Assembly: GCF_000485595.1 (NCBI RefSeq)
Contig: NW_014577132.1
Coordinates: 17,581 to 81,580 of the forward strand
Source of the DNA: Priapulus caudatus
Taxonomy: Eukaryota > Priapulida > Priapulimorpha > Priapulimorphida > Priapulidae
Direction: 5' to 3'
Length of the DNA: 64,000 bases
Positions 38,267-51,014 of this stretch are shown here, in pieces. A program made the position numbers and the translations under genes. The first letter of the stretch is position 1; each line of letters opens with the position of its first letter. Under the pieces are notes generated by a model. The model had not been told where the DNA came from, made no database searches, and saw only the letters and a list, made by a program, of their open reading frames with translations.

Positions 38267-38984
38267 AGCCTCGAGACATTAAGATACGGCTGCCGTACCT
38301 CCAGCCACTGCGCAAGTCAATAACTTTATGAACAAAGAACAATGTTAACTCTCGTGAAAGTGAGAGCAGGGAATGGAGCTCTTATAAGAGATTGGGGAGC
38401 TCAGCTTGACACATATAGTGTAAAGTTTTGACACTAAAAAAAGTGTCACTGTTTTAACACTTTATGATTACATACCTGACACCTGTATTACTTGGAATGA
38501 CGCTTCAAGTGTTATATATAATGTAACACTCGATAAGTGTAACTGGTTTTACACTTCAGTTTTTTGAGTGTAGCTTTTCACACGAAATACTCGTCGGCAA
38601 CGTCGGGTGTGCGCGCAGAAGGTCGTTCGCAGGTGAGAGAGAGATTTGGGGGAAGCCGGCGGGTGCAACGGTCTCACTGCTGTGTGTACGCGCTTCATTA
38701 GCTCATCTCAACGAGCAACCAGACAACTGTCAAGTACTCGCATTCGACAACGGCGGGAAAAAATTGTTGTGGCGCAGTCGAGCCCCGAGCCCCCTAAATG
38801 CGCTGAACAAAGCGCTCGCAACTCGATGATTTTTCTATATGGTCGAGTAGATTTTCTCATTTCACCGAGCTGACAATCTAATTTGCAGGCTGAACCCGCG
38901 ACGATGCCTCAGTGTGAGATCAACGTGAGAGGGGCGGGACAGCGAGCGTGGTATGGACAGCGTGTACGGGTGTACGGGGTGTGA

Positions 38985-39266
38985 GAGCAGCGTCGAACAC
39001 TGCTGCTAGTTCACCTGTCATTAAAAAAACAACGAGCAGACGATGTTCGGCAGGTGCTGCAAGGTCGCGTCACCATCGCCGTCGGCGACGACGTCGCGCA
39101 GAAGCTGCTGACGACAGCCGACGACATGCTCCGGATGAGACGGCGACATTTATACGGCTGTCGTCACGCGGGAGTAGACTTCCGTTTATCACGCGATGAT
39201 CTCATGGAATTTCAATACTTCTCATACGAAGTTGCAATATCTCGAGCGCGCAAATTCACTGAGTAG
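38985..39266 (+). CDS. Candidate coding region, unknown
   Basis: Plus-strand frame of 93 codons between a TGA and a TAG. It includes RVTIAVGDDVAQKLLTTADD and then MLRMRRRH, which has an amphipathic, codon-like look. The opposite strand is also open over the same GC-rich part (beginning MSPSHPEHVVGC), so the coding strand, if any, is unclear. No convincing acceptor precedes it (a weak CTGCTAG lies near 39009). It lies within the kinesin intron. It may be chance in GC-rich DNA. Confidence 0.2.
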   Translation, partial: EQRRTLLLVHLSLKKQRADDVRQVLQGRVTIAVGDDVAQKLLTTADDMLRMRRRHLYGCRHAGVDFRLSRDDLMEFQYFSYEVAISRARKFTE

Positions 39267-40220
39267 GCCCTACGTATCTACTTGACTGTGTATGAGTTGA
39301 ACTCGATCCAAGATTGATTTAGGTTCATAGTTTTGATCTGTATAGCATATAGAAATTGAAATTGTTTCTCGTTTCGACATCTGCCTGCTCGTCTGCAACA
39401 GTATAGATCGAGTAAAAGTAACACTAAATTAAGTAGGGTAACAATACAAGAAAGACAAGCAGCAAATTAAATGGCGAACAAAGGCGAATCAATACAACCC
39501 CGCGTGAGGGTTAGTTGTCTATCTCCATCTCCATCTCCGTGATCTATGCAAATCGCCGCGCATAAAGCGGAATTAGTGATATTTCCACACTAACAACTCG
39601 CGATCTGCGCAGTGTGCGCGGTGTTCGCTAATGAATGCTGAAGCACCAGCGGTGGCACCGCGTGAGAACATGCACTGTCAAGATTACACGGCAGCTGAAC
39701 AGTGAGTGCCCACCAATTCCTTAATCCCGCGCAAGGCCTCCTCCTGAGCTACATCCTCAGCGTCCCTACAATAACGCCCACAGATGAATAAACATGCACG
39801 AGATAAGCCACTGCTGCGCAAGTGTCTATTAATAGCCGCTTAATTAAAACGCGTTGATAATTTCCACAAAATCAATGTAATATCGCTGCCGCTATATTAT
39901 TGGCGGACGAAGCTATATATGATTCCAGAACACTGGATGTGGATTAAAACAACATATGGGCAGAATATTCGTCTCGCGCGACTGTGTGCTCGGTCCTGCT
40001 GTGTACATCTGCCCTAGACCTGGTGGCAGCGGCGTATGTTTACACATCCAAACTACTTCTTCTGTCGATGCATTTCAAAATGCAGTTGCAAATTGACACA
40101 ATCAACGCGTTTAAACACGGCGAGCAAACGAAGCATAGTAAAAAGCCAACTCCTAACTACTAAACGTCGTGATGTTTTTTCTTCGATATTTACTTAATGT
40201 ATGGCATATTTTCCCGTCAG

Positions 40221-40354
40221 TCGAGATGGGGAGTGGGGGCACGACGGGGACAGTCACGTATATAGAGAGAGAGGAGAAGCTTGAGCAAGAGCTTGATAAT
40301 CAGGAGCTAGTAGTGCACGTTCGGCACTATTTTCAAAAACAGGGAGACAAATGA
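40221..40354 (+). CDS. Candidate terminal exon, unknown protein
   Basis: A good acceptor (TATTTTCCCGTCAG) is followed by two bases and a 43-codon frame to TGA: EMGSGGTTGTVTYIEREEKL, then EQELDNQELVVHVRH. The acidic, helix-forming tail looks protein-like but matches no family I know. It sits on the strand opposite the kinesin, about 1 kb left of its upstream exon. It could be the last exon of a nested gene or chance. Confidence 0.25.
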
Positions 40355-40950
40355 TGGACTAAAATGATGATGTAAAATGATGATGTGATCAAATGATGTA
40401 CTCTGATCATACGCGAGGAATTACATAAATTGCAAATAGCAAAGACCTCTGGGGGGAATGCGGCGAAGATCAGGGTGTTTCCAGTAAGAATTCTTAACCG
40501 TAAAGTTGAGATTTCGATCTTCTTCCGATATGGTACTTTAACGAAATAGGTGATCCTCGTATGCTCATGTTTGACAATGCAGTCAAACAATTACCTTAGT
40601 TGTATACGTTAATTTAATCGGGTATCGTATAAAATCATACAGATATAACGACAGCATATTATACGCCAGGTAACTAGTTAGTAAATATATATTCAATATA
40701 TTCAGTGACAGGTGTCAATTAAAAGGTTTCCAATTGTGGCGTTTTGTTCTCACTAACAAATGCTTCTATAGGTCGTCACAGCTGCGACCGTCGCACTACT
40801 ACGTTCTTCGCACAAATTATATTATTATCTGACAGCCTATTATCGACGCTGAGAACTCCGAGTAAATTGAAATTCGTATCCGCGCATGCCACAAAACCCG
40901 ACGGCTACAATGTCTCCTAAGGCATCAGACGCAGCTGACGCGGAAAAGCA

Positions 40951-40951
<1 letters not shown>

Positions 40952-40985
<34 letters not shown>
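40952..40985. repeat. (ACG)n
   Basis: Eleven pure ACG units. Confidence 0.95.
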
Positions 40986-40988
<3 letters not shown>

Positions 40989-41175
40989 TAAACATTTTTT
41001 AACACACGGTGAACATCTGTGAATCACTTTGTTGATCAGTACATCGTAGGTAACAGCGCGGGGCTAGAAAAGCATTAGCAACCGCGGCACTCCACCTACG
41101 ATTCTCGCGCAACCCTCCGACGACAGATGTCACCCGACACCTGACCTCACAGCGACCTGAAGCCCACTGCAGTGT

Positions 41176-41206
41176 AGCAGCAGCAGCAGCATCAACAGCA
41201 GCGCGG
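41176..41206. repeat. Short (CAG)n
   Basis: CAG run with one CAT and CAA interruption, about 190 bp from the donor of the upstream kinesin exon. Confidence 0.85.
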
Positions 41207-41393
41207 TGGCAACCTCCGTCGAAAGAGTTTCGGGGGTGAGGTGAAGGGTCCGCAGCCCCCACGAGCCGAGCTGGCCGACCTCCAGGCGGGTAAACCCGCC
41301 GCGCAATACGAGACGAATTGGCGGGCGGGTCGAGTTAACCGCGGTGCCCGCGCGGTATAGGTGAAGCCGTGAAGCCCTGCAGCGATAACTTAC

Positions 41394-41542
41394 CCCGCGT
41401 GCTGCTCGTCGCGGCGGACCTCCCGGGCCGCCTCGGCTCCGGTGATCGTCGGCGAGTCGTAGATGAAATCTATCGCCGTCTGCAAGTACATCGCCTGCAG
41501 TTCCTGCTTATCCAGCTTGCCTGCTAGCTTGGACACCTCCAT
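41394..41542 (-). CDS. KIF26: KIF26-like atypical kinesin, upstream exon (N-terminal helical segment)
   Basis: The minus strand is open for 49 codons plus two bases, beginning MEVSKLAGKLDKQELQAM and ending in DEQHAG. It finishes at a good donor (GG|GTAAGTT), and its phase exactly fits the first base of the next exon at 21367. The segment aligns by eye with the vertebrate KIF26B stretch ISQLMTESSREGLTEAVL, which lies just upstream of the AAQK motif carried by the next exon. The left edge is uncertain: CGCGCAG|ATG could be an acceptor with a poor pyrimidine tract, or the ATG could be an alternative start, although its -3 base is C. An in-frame TAA lies 13 codons upstream of the ATG, so the exon cannot extend far. 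KIF26 proteins are non-motile, microtubule-binding kinesins; this part lies N-terminal to the motor and its role is not established. The homology is moderate, and the phase match adds support. Confidence 0.68.
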
Positions 41543-41655
41543 CTGCGCGGGCCCCGTCCGACACCGCGATGTCCGTTGTTACCGACGCTCGGCTTCGTTC
41601 AGCAGCGACTATGCGTCTGCGTCATCATGGGCTGACGTCGTCGACGGACGCAAGC

Positions 41656-41697
41656 TGCGTCACCACTGAGGTGAGATGCGTCACCACTGAGGTGAGA
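41656..41697. repeat. 21-bp perfect tandem duplication
   Basis: TGCGTCACCACTGAGGTGAG plus A occurs twice in direct succession, about 115 bp upstream (in gene direction) of the exon boundary at 41542. Each unit contains the imperfect palindrome TCACCACTGAGGTGA. Confidence 0.95.
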
Positions 41698-44604
41698 ACG
41701 TGTTTGGCATTTTGTCGTCAATGTCTGACGGCGTCTGACGCGCTGCGCTGGGGACAGGGGGAAGTCGATTCATGTATGAGCAACGCCACGTCAAACGTCT
41801 CCCAAATACTTATCACATATGGAGATGATGATGATCGTGATCAAATGATCAGCCGTTATCACTGAGAATCCGCCTTTCACTTGCTAGCTCGCAGGTCCTA
41901 TCAATCAATAGCCCGGCCTCAGCTACGCATTAGCTACGCTTGTCAACATCACAAAATCAGCAGGAAAAATATCTCAGCATCAGCATGTGAACCGACCGCT
42001 GTGACAGCGCTCACACACCACGCACAGTGACGACTCTTCCTGGTGAACTCCGAGCGCTAACAGTCGCCTGCGCGAAGCGTGCGCACCGAATATAAATACA
42101 CGGTCACGATACACCTCACTCCCGCGCTCACGCCTTGAAATACTGCAGCCGCATGCATTTGTTTTGACAGTCATAGTCCAAACTACCGCTTAATGTTATG
42201 GGCAGTTGCTCCATTGCAGGCGCGCATGGGCTGCGGCAGCGAGCGTAGTGTAATCCCCACACTTACGCGGGGGCCCTACAAGGGTGGGTGGGAAGCGGGA
42301 ACAATGCACGCAGCGGCGCTCGCACGCGCGCGCGAAGGGGGAGGCAGCGACGGACGACGCGAGCACACGCGGCGAACACCGTCCCTGCTGAACAGGACAG
42401 CACGAACCTTGCCGGTAACGCGCGTGTATATAGTAGCCGTGTCTGTCTATTCTTACCGGCTTAAATCCCACTTTAAAAGGTTATCGGGTGCTACTCGCTC
42501 TCATAGGCGGTGAACAACGACTATCATCTGCTGGCCAGCCAGCGATTCTCACTGCTCGCTAATTACTCTACGGTAATCATTGTTGTGACCAATTTGCACA
42601 CCCATCTCTGCTCCCACAGCATTATGCGTGAAAACAGACTGCTTGGCTAATGAATTTTCATGAGGCCGGGGGAAGGGAGGAAATTTCGTGTAAATACCTG
42701 AAATGCAGCACCTGTGGGGGTTGCCCAGGAGGAAATGAGCCACATATATAAAGGCCTTGTCATCGTACTGTCACGCGAGAAATGCATAGATAGTCAGTCG
42801 CTGGGCGCAGCGCATCGCTGCTGAAAGGAACGTGTTCGTACTGAAAGCTGGTCTCTACAAATCATGGGCGGTTTTGTCGCTCGAAAACAATGTCTATACA
42901 GACGATAACTGAGATTGGGGAAACGTTTTACACTGCGCAGACAACCGGTCATAAAACACCAGCCGAAGAAAAGCCGTATTTCAAGCAAGGCTATTTAATC
43001 ATTGCGGTTGGAGTAGTGCGCTCTGTTATAGCGCCGACTATACGAGTTTGCCATTAGTTTCGCTACTGGTTCGAATGTATGTCAGTCTTGAGCATCAGCC
43101 ATACTCACTCGAGCTTTTCATTACTACCAGACATACCATTACTGATGCTCCGTGACCTCACACGCCTGATTATGCTTCCTCCGACAATATACACACAAAT
43201 GAGGCTACCTCTCAGCCATCTTTGTGGTTCATACAAGAAGCGTATTGCGTCATTCACGACGCTGAGCGCACATTCACACGCAGTATGGTGGCATCTATCT
43301 TCTAGACGTATCCCACACTTGTTTCCCTCGCTTTAAACTCGACAAACCCCCGTTTTCTTTCGATCGTTATCCCGTTCTCTCAACCGTTCTTCCGCGACTC
43401 AGCGCTTAAACGAGCAATTCCCTCGTGCATGATATAGTGATACGATGTGTATGCTACACACTGTCGCGTACACCACGCTCTCCGCGCGGGTGTGAGAGAG
43501 GCTGATTTAATAATGCACGAGTACATAAACTAGCTCTGCATGAACACGCTAAAATTGTTTTCAACAATCATGCACGACCGTCACGGATTGAAGCTGTCAC
43601 ACGTGGCTTCACTGAACACACAGCACAGAGTGAACGTATGATCGCACAGTTGTATGCAAATTTGCATAGGATGTGTGCACGTCGGAAATTAGGTCCAAAG
43701 CAAAAAATGGACGCGTAACCATTAAACTGTTTTTACGTGTTTTTATTCCGATATGTATGCTTGACAGAAAATGTGCCTTGTCATACAATCGTCAGACTCA
43801 CCCCGCGCGGTCCCTAAACGCCGCATGACGTGCGACGCAAGTTTTCTTTTGTATAGGGAGCCAAAAGAGCAGGAGAATAGAAATGCAGTACTCAATTTGC
43901 TGGAATAGAGAGATAATTTGTGAATCACGCGTCGACCCGTATAGGACCTACTTTTAAAATGTAGAGTACATGGGCGTTTGCTTGAACGCTATACCCAGAC
44001 GCCCACGACAAGACAATTGTGAGTATACGACGTCGTAGAAGAACTATCAATCTTCAGTAAGGAAAGTGGGAGGGTTTGACTTACAAAGCGGCGATTAACG
44101 CTGTGAAACTGCCTATAATAAGATTAGAACGCATTTGATGATCAGTCAGATGCCGCTAGTATTAGCTGGAAATGTTTGATAGAGTTAACAGGAATTTCCC
44201 GCAAAAGGAAAGATGCAATATGCAGCAACTCTGTGATGGGTGTTGTAGTTATGCCCTTGTCGTTTTCGATGCTCGGGTTGCATGCAGACTATATTAACGT
44301 CTCTTTCAGAATGAGGCGATGCTTCTAAGATGGGCAAATCCAATCCCGCACCACTCAACAGCATAACGTGTTGTAAACGTGGTAACGTGGTAATTTGCCG
44401 TAAAGTGCCCGGAAATTATTAAAATTAGCAGGATATAAATATTGGCATTCGCATTTCGTTTTATTTACTATAAAAATAAAACTAGTCGCAATCAGTTCAA
44501 CTGAGTGCAAAATAATACGTGATGGGAGAAATAAATGAAATAAAGTATGAAGGTAAGTATATAAACGGAGAGGGGGACGAAAGAAAGCACGAGAGTGGAA
44601 CGAA

Positions 44605-44805
44605 AAACAGGCACACACTCGCACGCACGCACGCAATCACACACGCACAAGCGTGCGCACAATCAGGCACGTACGCGAACGCACACGCATGCACACGCAT
44701 GCACAATCAGGCACACACGCGCACGCGCACATACACGCACACAAGCGCGTATACAATCGCGCACGCACGTGCATGGACACGCACACGCATAAGCACACAC
44801 ACACG

Positions 44806-44837
<32 letters not shown>

Positions 44838-44865
44838 GAGGAGGAGGAGGAGAAGGAGGAAGGCA
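44605..44865. repeat. (CA)n/(CGCA)n followed by (AG)n/(AGG)n
   Basis: A degenerate CA-rich array with repeated CACAATCAGGCAC segments passes into AG and GGA runs near 44808. Confidence 0.93.
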
Positions 44866-47800
44866 GTAGGAAGTAAAAAAAAATAGTGAACGGGGAGAGA
44901 GGGACAGACAGACATGAAAAACCGACGGTTAATATTTCTAAACCAGCGCTGTGTCTTGTCACGAGTATCGTATCGATGATACAGATGAACACGATGCGCC
45001 AACGTGTTATAACACGTCAAAAATCATTACAGTTACTTAGTGAGCGTTACAATAGCAGAGACACGCGTCGCGGTGTCGGAAACGGCTGAATCGACGAGGC
45101 ACGCGCGAGAAATTTAATTGTGTCTAAATGATAAAACAACAAAAGCGTTACATGCGACCTTTTATAATAACGCTAAAAAATCGCAATCAGCTAACAGGGG
45201 AAGAAGGGGGAGTAAAGGAAAACATCCGGCAGTGTACAATTTGTGAATCGACTACACTTTGTGCCAGCAGCGTGCAGACGCAATTACCGTGTTCGACCGC
45301 AATTTACGGCGCGCGCGTGGATTGTGTTGACCGGATCTAACACTTTCAATAGAGGTGCCGTTTACACCCTGCCCCCTTGTAGCCGCGGGCTAACATTTAT
45401 GGGAGGAGCAGCAGAAACATGTGATGTCTGTAAACAGAGTGGGCAGTCGCCAGCTAATGACAGCTCGTGTCCACCGCGGCTCTTTGTTATTGCATAAACA
45501 AATGGCTTTGTGAGGAGACAAAGTCAAAACGGAGGATACACTCGACACATGTGTACGTTCCACGCCGGCAGTAGGCCACGTTGTAATTAGCGGACATTTT
45601 GCTTGCGCAGACCGAAGACGCAGCATAAATTACGTTCTCATTTGCCTACACTTGCTCATGAATATTCCGCCGGAAAATGGCCACTGTGGTACTGATTATG
45701 AGTAAATTGTGGTCGCAACTATAACAGCAAACACTACTATATAGGGATAGGTTCTTTCAGGGGCAACAGTGTGGAGACACAAAGACGAAAAGCGCGAATA
45801 AACTCGTGTAATGTTCTAGAACAACTGAAATTCGACTTTAACTACTCAAAGAAAATTAGAACATAGAGACTCTAACAAAGATGATTACTTAACATTTGTA
45901 GATAAAACACCACTAGAAATTTAACTAGCATTGAAGCATTGCAGTTTAAATAGCGATCACGGACGCATAGAGTTTCAATACGTAAGCATCTTTATATGTG
46001 CCTTATAAAAATCCGAGAACATTTAATTGCGAGAATCCCCGAAAACATTTCAAATGCGGCTGCACAGACTCACTCACACACGCCAACCTCAAGCAGACAT
46101 GAACGAGTTTGTCACGTTTGCAGTTTAACGTGAGACTACCTACGGGTTTCCATGAATTTATGACTCATTACCACGCAGATGCTAAAGCCATAGAAAAATT
46201 AGATCGCGCCTCGACAGAATATTAACGCTCAAAACTGGTTCAGAAGCCGGTGTCATTTTCAAACCTGAATAAGGCCAGAAAAAGCCCGCATTTATTCAGC
46301 CGGCAATTTCAATACGCGCCATGCGGGCCACTTTCTATTCATCGCATTCACTCCACGTAACAATTAGGTCAAGTTTTAGTGTTGCAATTATATGAGTAAT
46401 CAGAAATTATACGAGCATCCTAATTTTTTTGCCAGCCAATAATAGATTATTTATTGTCAGCTAGATTGAACAGAACTGTAATAAAAAACGAGAACAAACG
46501 AAGCGAACTGAAACAAAAACCGAAAGGTAGATGAGGCGATTTCTATCAGAACAAAGAAATTCCTTGAGCGAAATGAATTTATCTAGGTCAATGTGCATCA
46601 GGTGAAAAGGAAAATGTTAACAGCCAGCAGGACAAAGGTAATGAATCCCTGAATGCCTAAGAACGCACTGAACTAGATTCCTTCAGCCTATACACACGCA
46701 GTCACACGCAGTCACACGCACAAGATTACGACGCAATTTTTTAAATAAAATCATATTTGCGTATACAACACTACGTTACAGCAGAGAGGCGGGATAGCAG
46801 CACGTTACAATATTGCGACAGCACAACATCTTATGACAGTACGCACAGTCACGAGACAGCCGCATGTTATAACATGACAACGGAACAGCAGCACGTTACG
46901 ACAGCGCCACGCGCAGTAGCAACTGTTCGTTACTCATGTGCGCAGTCACGCACTACAATCAGGCAGTTATGGCTACCTTAACTGAATTACACTGATGAAG
47001 CCCTAATGCAAATTCAATATTGTCTTCGGACATTTAAATTCTGACACACGGAGTCATTATGCCGACCAGGCCCACTATCGACCGCGGCTACGCAGGGTAT
47101 GCCCATGGGGCGACATCCCACGACATGTCTCCAACGGCAGAGAGCAAACGCAATTTTCGCAATAAATTTTGCAACTTCACGAAGAAAAAAACACGGTTGT
47201 AAAAAAAACGTCATTTGGGTCGGTGGCCTTAGTACAGTGACACGTTAACAACGGCGAGTCACGCAGCAAACACACCCTTCCATCACTGTATAGGACTCTC
47301 CCGCACCGAATCATTCCATCACTGCGAATTTTTCGAAGAGGCTATGGCTTAATTATTTTCAAACAATGTGTCAATGTTGGGCAAACCGTCTTGACAAATA
47401 ACTCGAACAATCCATCAGAAGGTTGTGTAATAAGACATTTTCTCGCCACACGTAGCCCCCCGCGGGGGACGGACGGACGCGTGAGTCACCCCCAGCAGCG
47501 CTATTGTCAACCTGTGTACACATTCTGATGCGCGGGTGTGCTCGTGCGACGACAGGAGTGTTCCGCTATGTGATCTGCAGCTTAATTTGTAATGACACGA
47601 CTAATACGATGCCGGGGAAACTTTGTGTGAATATTAGATAAAAAAGGAAGCAAGCTCATGAATCATCACCGCAAACACCGCTGCTGCAGCAGCAGGACGA
47701 CTGAAACCACACGTGCCATCATAGAGAGGATGGGCTGACTATAGGAACGTAATTAATGAGTGCAAGCTCCGGCTATATAGATTATACATGTTACACTTGT

Positions 47801-50074
47801 GAACAAACTCACTTATCTTTGCGCCGTTGCTTATGCGTTAGCTGCTGTAACGGAAAACTGCTTGTAACCACGTTCTATTTAAGGAAATTTTTTCGGTTTG
47901 CAGGGTGTTAACATTTAGTTTAATATAATTGTCGTTTTCGCTGGCGTGGAGTAATATCGGGGTTTCACATATTTATCCTACTCTGAGAAAATATACTGCC
48001 GTTTAAGTCACGTTTAAGTGTATATGAAAACATCAAACAGTGGCTTAGAGTAGAGATGTTGACACAGCGTGACTAGCGGGTTGTGTGCGTGAAGGAGCAT
48101 GCAAGCCTAAACGTTTCGCCCTCATAAAAAAACTAGCGCCGTTTTTAAGAGAAAATGGATAAGACACGACCTCAAGATAACCTTGCCCATTTAAGCGCAT
48201 TTATATTTTCCCCCGAGCCACCCGCGCGTCCGCTGATCTAGCACCCGTGTGACTGAACTCTGCCCAATATGCCAACCATCGCATTGCGACCGTAGTAAGC
48301 ATCAAATTCCACAACAACTGCGGCCGAAATTTAGCCGCACTGCGCGGAAGGAGATTAAAAGCCACTGCTTCGCGAATGCTCGCCATCTTTCAGCCACGCT
48401 GTTCCCCCCAATGTCCGGAGAGAACGTACGCTAGATATAGTGAACGACAGACGGGGCGAGCAGACCGCAGAGCTACGCGAATAGAACGCGCAGGCTACGC
48501 GGGAGTCTGCGAGCATGAGTGAGCGGTCATCGTCGCGCGCATGCGCTTGGGGGCAAACACGAGGCTGTTCGATTCGCACCACGCACGGAATCGCCGTCGC
48601 GCCTGGACGATTAGGATGCCATCATCAGGGACAGCAGAGATCGCAATCAAAAACCAGGAACCGCACTGGGAACATAAAGCCGTCCGTTAGTTAGACTGGC
48701 TCCGCGCGTCGTCGAGTATCAACCTGTTGGGCTCGGGCATAGGAACAGTTGCAATCAGTTTAACTGTTTGTCTCTCTATCGCCGCGCCTGGACAGTCGTG
48801 GAGTTCCGACGACAGCGGACACACAGAGAACCGCTCTCACGATGACTTCACACAAACATCGCGGGGGAAGATGCTGCGGAAATGCAGAAAATACGACGGA
48901 AATTTCGACGGGGTTCAATTGAGAGACGCGATTGAATTGAACTGTCAGCGAAAGCAACACCGCGCAGCTGGACAACGAAGGAGTGGGTGGATGGATTTGC
49001 CGAACGAACTTTGATAAATGAAGTCACACACACAGCGAAAGTAAAAAAATTCGATAAAAAATGCAGCTGGGTTATATTATATGAAATCGCGGTTTTAATA
49101 TAAATCCTGAGCACGTCGATGGAGCAAGCGATCAGTCGTAGAATGAGAAAATTAAACTGTAAAGTGTTCAGTTACCTCGCACTTTAGATGTTTCACAAAA
49201 ACGTTTATTATGCAGTTGCCCGATAGCGCTTTCAATCTACTTGCAAACTGTATGGCAGACAATAAACGAAAAATATTCTATATAACGAAAATTTTAAAAA
49301 TCTGTAAGGCATCTTCCATCGTACTACTTTAAGACTGAAGCAATCATTTCACAGCATCAGGTTTATTCATAGAAAACATCTCGATGCAGTTGCAGCGTAA
49401 TTCTACGCTGTGGTAATCACAGAAGAGATTAAGAATTCGCCGCATCACTTAAGCACACTATCCCTGTGGTCTGGCCGAACGCAGCAGCCCCCCCCCCCTC
49501 CACACACACACACACAGCCACCACGGGCCGACCGCAATTTCCAACCCTCATCTCGACAGTCAACATTGTTTTCATGCCGACCGAGCGTGACAATCAAATT
49601 AAAATCATCGGCCGATTAATTTCACGGGGCTTTCACACGAGCCGAGGATAACGTGCTCTCACAGATTAAAAACTTGCTCCGAAGTGGCAGCTCGCGGTGT
49701 GGGCCTTGCGACGAGACATCGGCATCCTCGCTGCATCCAGCTCAAGGCTGCGGCGTCAGGGGGAGCTGCAGCTCGTGTGTGAGGCGCGTTGACATGCAAT
49801 TACGTCACGCAATACTGACTGACGTGATGTGCACACGAGAAAGTGCGAGGAAAACTGTCACTGAATTGTCACATTGAGCTACTGATGTACTAAGTGTTTA
49901 GTATGTCATATGATAATCAGCCCATATAATAATAATATCAAGATCTAATAATACATTATTAATAATTATAATTATAAATAGCATACACGGCCGTATTTGT
50001 GCTCACATGGGTGATTTACGTATTAGCCTCTAAACATCTGAAACAACTTTATGTAGATTTATCATTCTTCCTCC

Positions 50075-50335
50075 ATCATTTTCCTTCTTTCTTGCTCTCT
50101 CTGTCTCTCCGTCTCCCTCTCCCCCTCTCTCTCTCTTTCCTTCTCTTTCTCCCTACTGCCCGTCTCTCTCGCGTGCGCCTGCAATCTCACTCTTCTCTCG
50201 CTCTCCTTCTCTCTTTCTTTCCCCTTCTCTCCCCTCATGCTCTCCTCCTCCCTTTCTCTCCGTCGCTTTCTGGTTCTTTCTCACTCTTCCGTTACCGATC
50301 TTCCTCGCTCTCTTCTTACGATTTGTCCGCCTCAC
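50075..50335. repeat. Degenerate pyrimidine (CT) tract
   Basis: About 260 bp of nearly pure pyrimidine on the plus strand with scattered purines, giving a spurious Leu/Ser/Phe open frame. Confidence 0.9.
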
Positions 50336-51014
50336 TTTTTTATTTCGAATTCGGTTACGACGGGTTGCGCGCCTCAAACCGAATCAGCCAATAACTGATT
50401 TTTTGACCCAGTGATAAATTAACTCGATGTAATGAAGCATATTGATATAAATCAACATTACAACCAAATACATTTATTACATGAAATTACAGAGTAAATA
50501 TCAATAAACTTTCAATTTCTTCAACACAAAATGCTTCTAGTTTTTAGCTTAAATTCATATTAAGTATTTGCCCCGAAAAAAACCTCATAACGAGACAGCT
50601 TCCTGTGGCGCTTTTTCTTCGCGGGAAACAACTTCGTACTGCTGCTATGCAATCACACATCGACCATGATTCATAGGCAATTTATATGGTTTCATTTCAG
50701 CGTTCACACACAGCTCACTACCATTACTTCCATGGCGTTTATTGACCGTATTTTTTATCTCATGCATGAGTAAGTTAAGCGTCAACATCGCCTCGATTAA
50801 ACCCTCTTGTGTCTATTTGCCAGCTGCCGCTCGAGGGCAGCATCGTCGCCGCTGGTGACAGCGATGACAGGTCGGGTAAAAACGCGATGTTCGCACGTGG
50901 GCAAACAGATTGAGAGATAGAGCTGGCGACTCTGATGGCCATGAAAGCAACTTCAGCTGAACAAATGTTTAGGGATCTCCGAAGTCCCTTAAATAACTCC
51001 GAACTCGTTCTTGT

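Larger units (their letters stand above)
37631..38573. mobile_element. Non-autonomous DNA transposon of about 0.94 kb with repeated AAGTGT motifs
   Basis: The left end CTACACTCAAAGAAATAAAG and the right end, whose complement is CTACACTCAAAAAACTGAAG, form terminal inverted repeats. About 120-200 bp inside each end, AAGTGT or its complement ACACTT occurs six or more times, typical of subterminal transposase-binding repeats. There is no coding capacity. No target duplication could be fixed, so the superfamily is left open. A smaller inverted-repeat element lies inside it. Confidence 0.8.

Noticed and set aside
43060-43090. GGTTCGAAT resembling a tRNA B box
   Set aside because: No A box or paired acceptor stem at the correct distance; the same holds for GGTTCGA-like hits near 18433, 34320 and 63031.
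49653-49877. CxxC-containing frame (CSSCVRRVDMQLRHAIL) resembling the KIF26 N-terminal Cys motif
   Set aside because: It is on the strand opposite the kinesin and the resemblance is limited to spacing.
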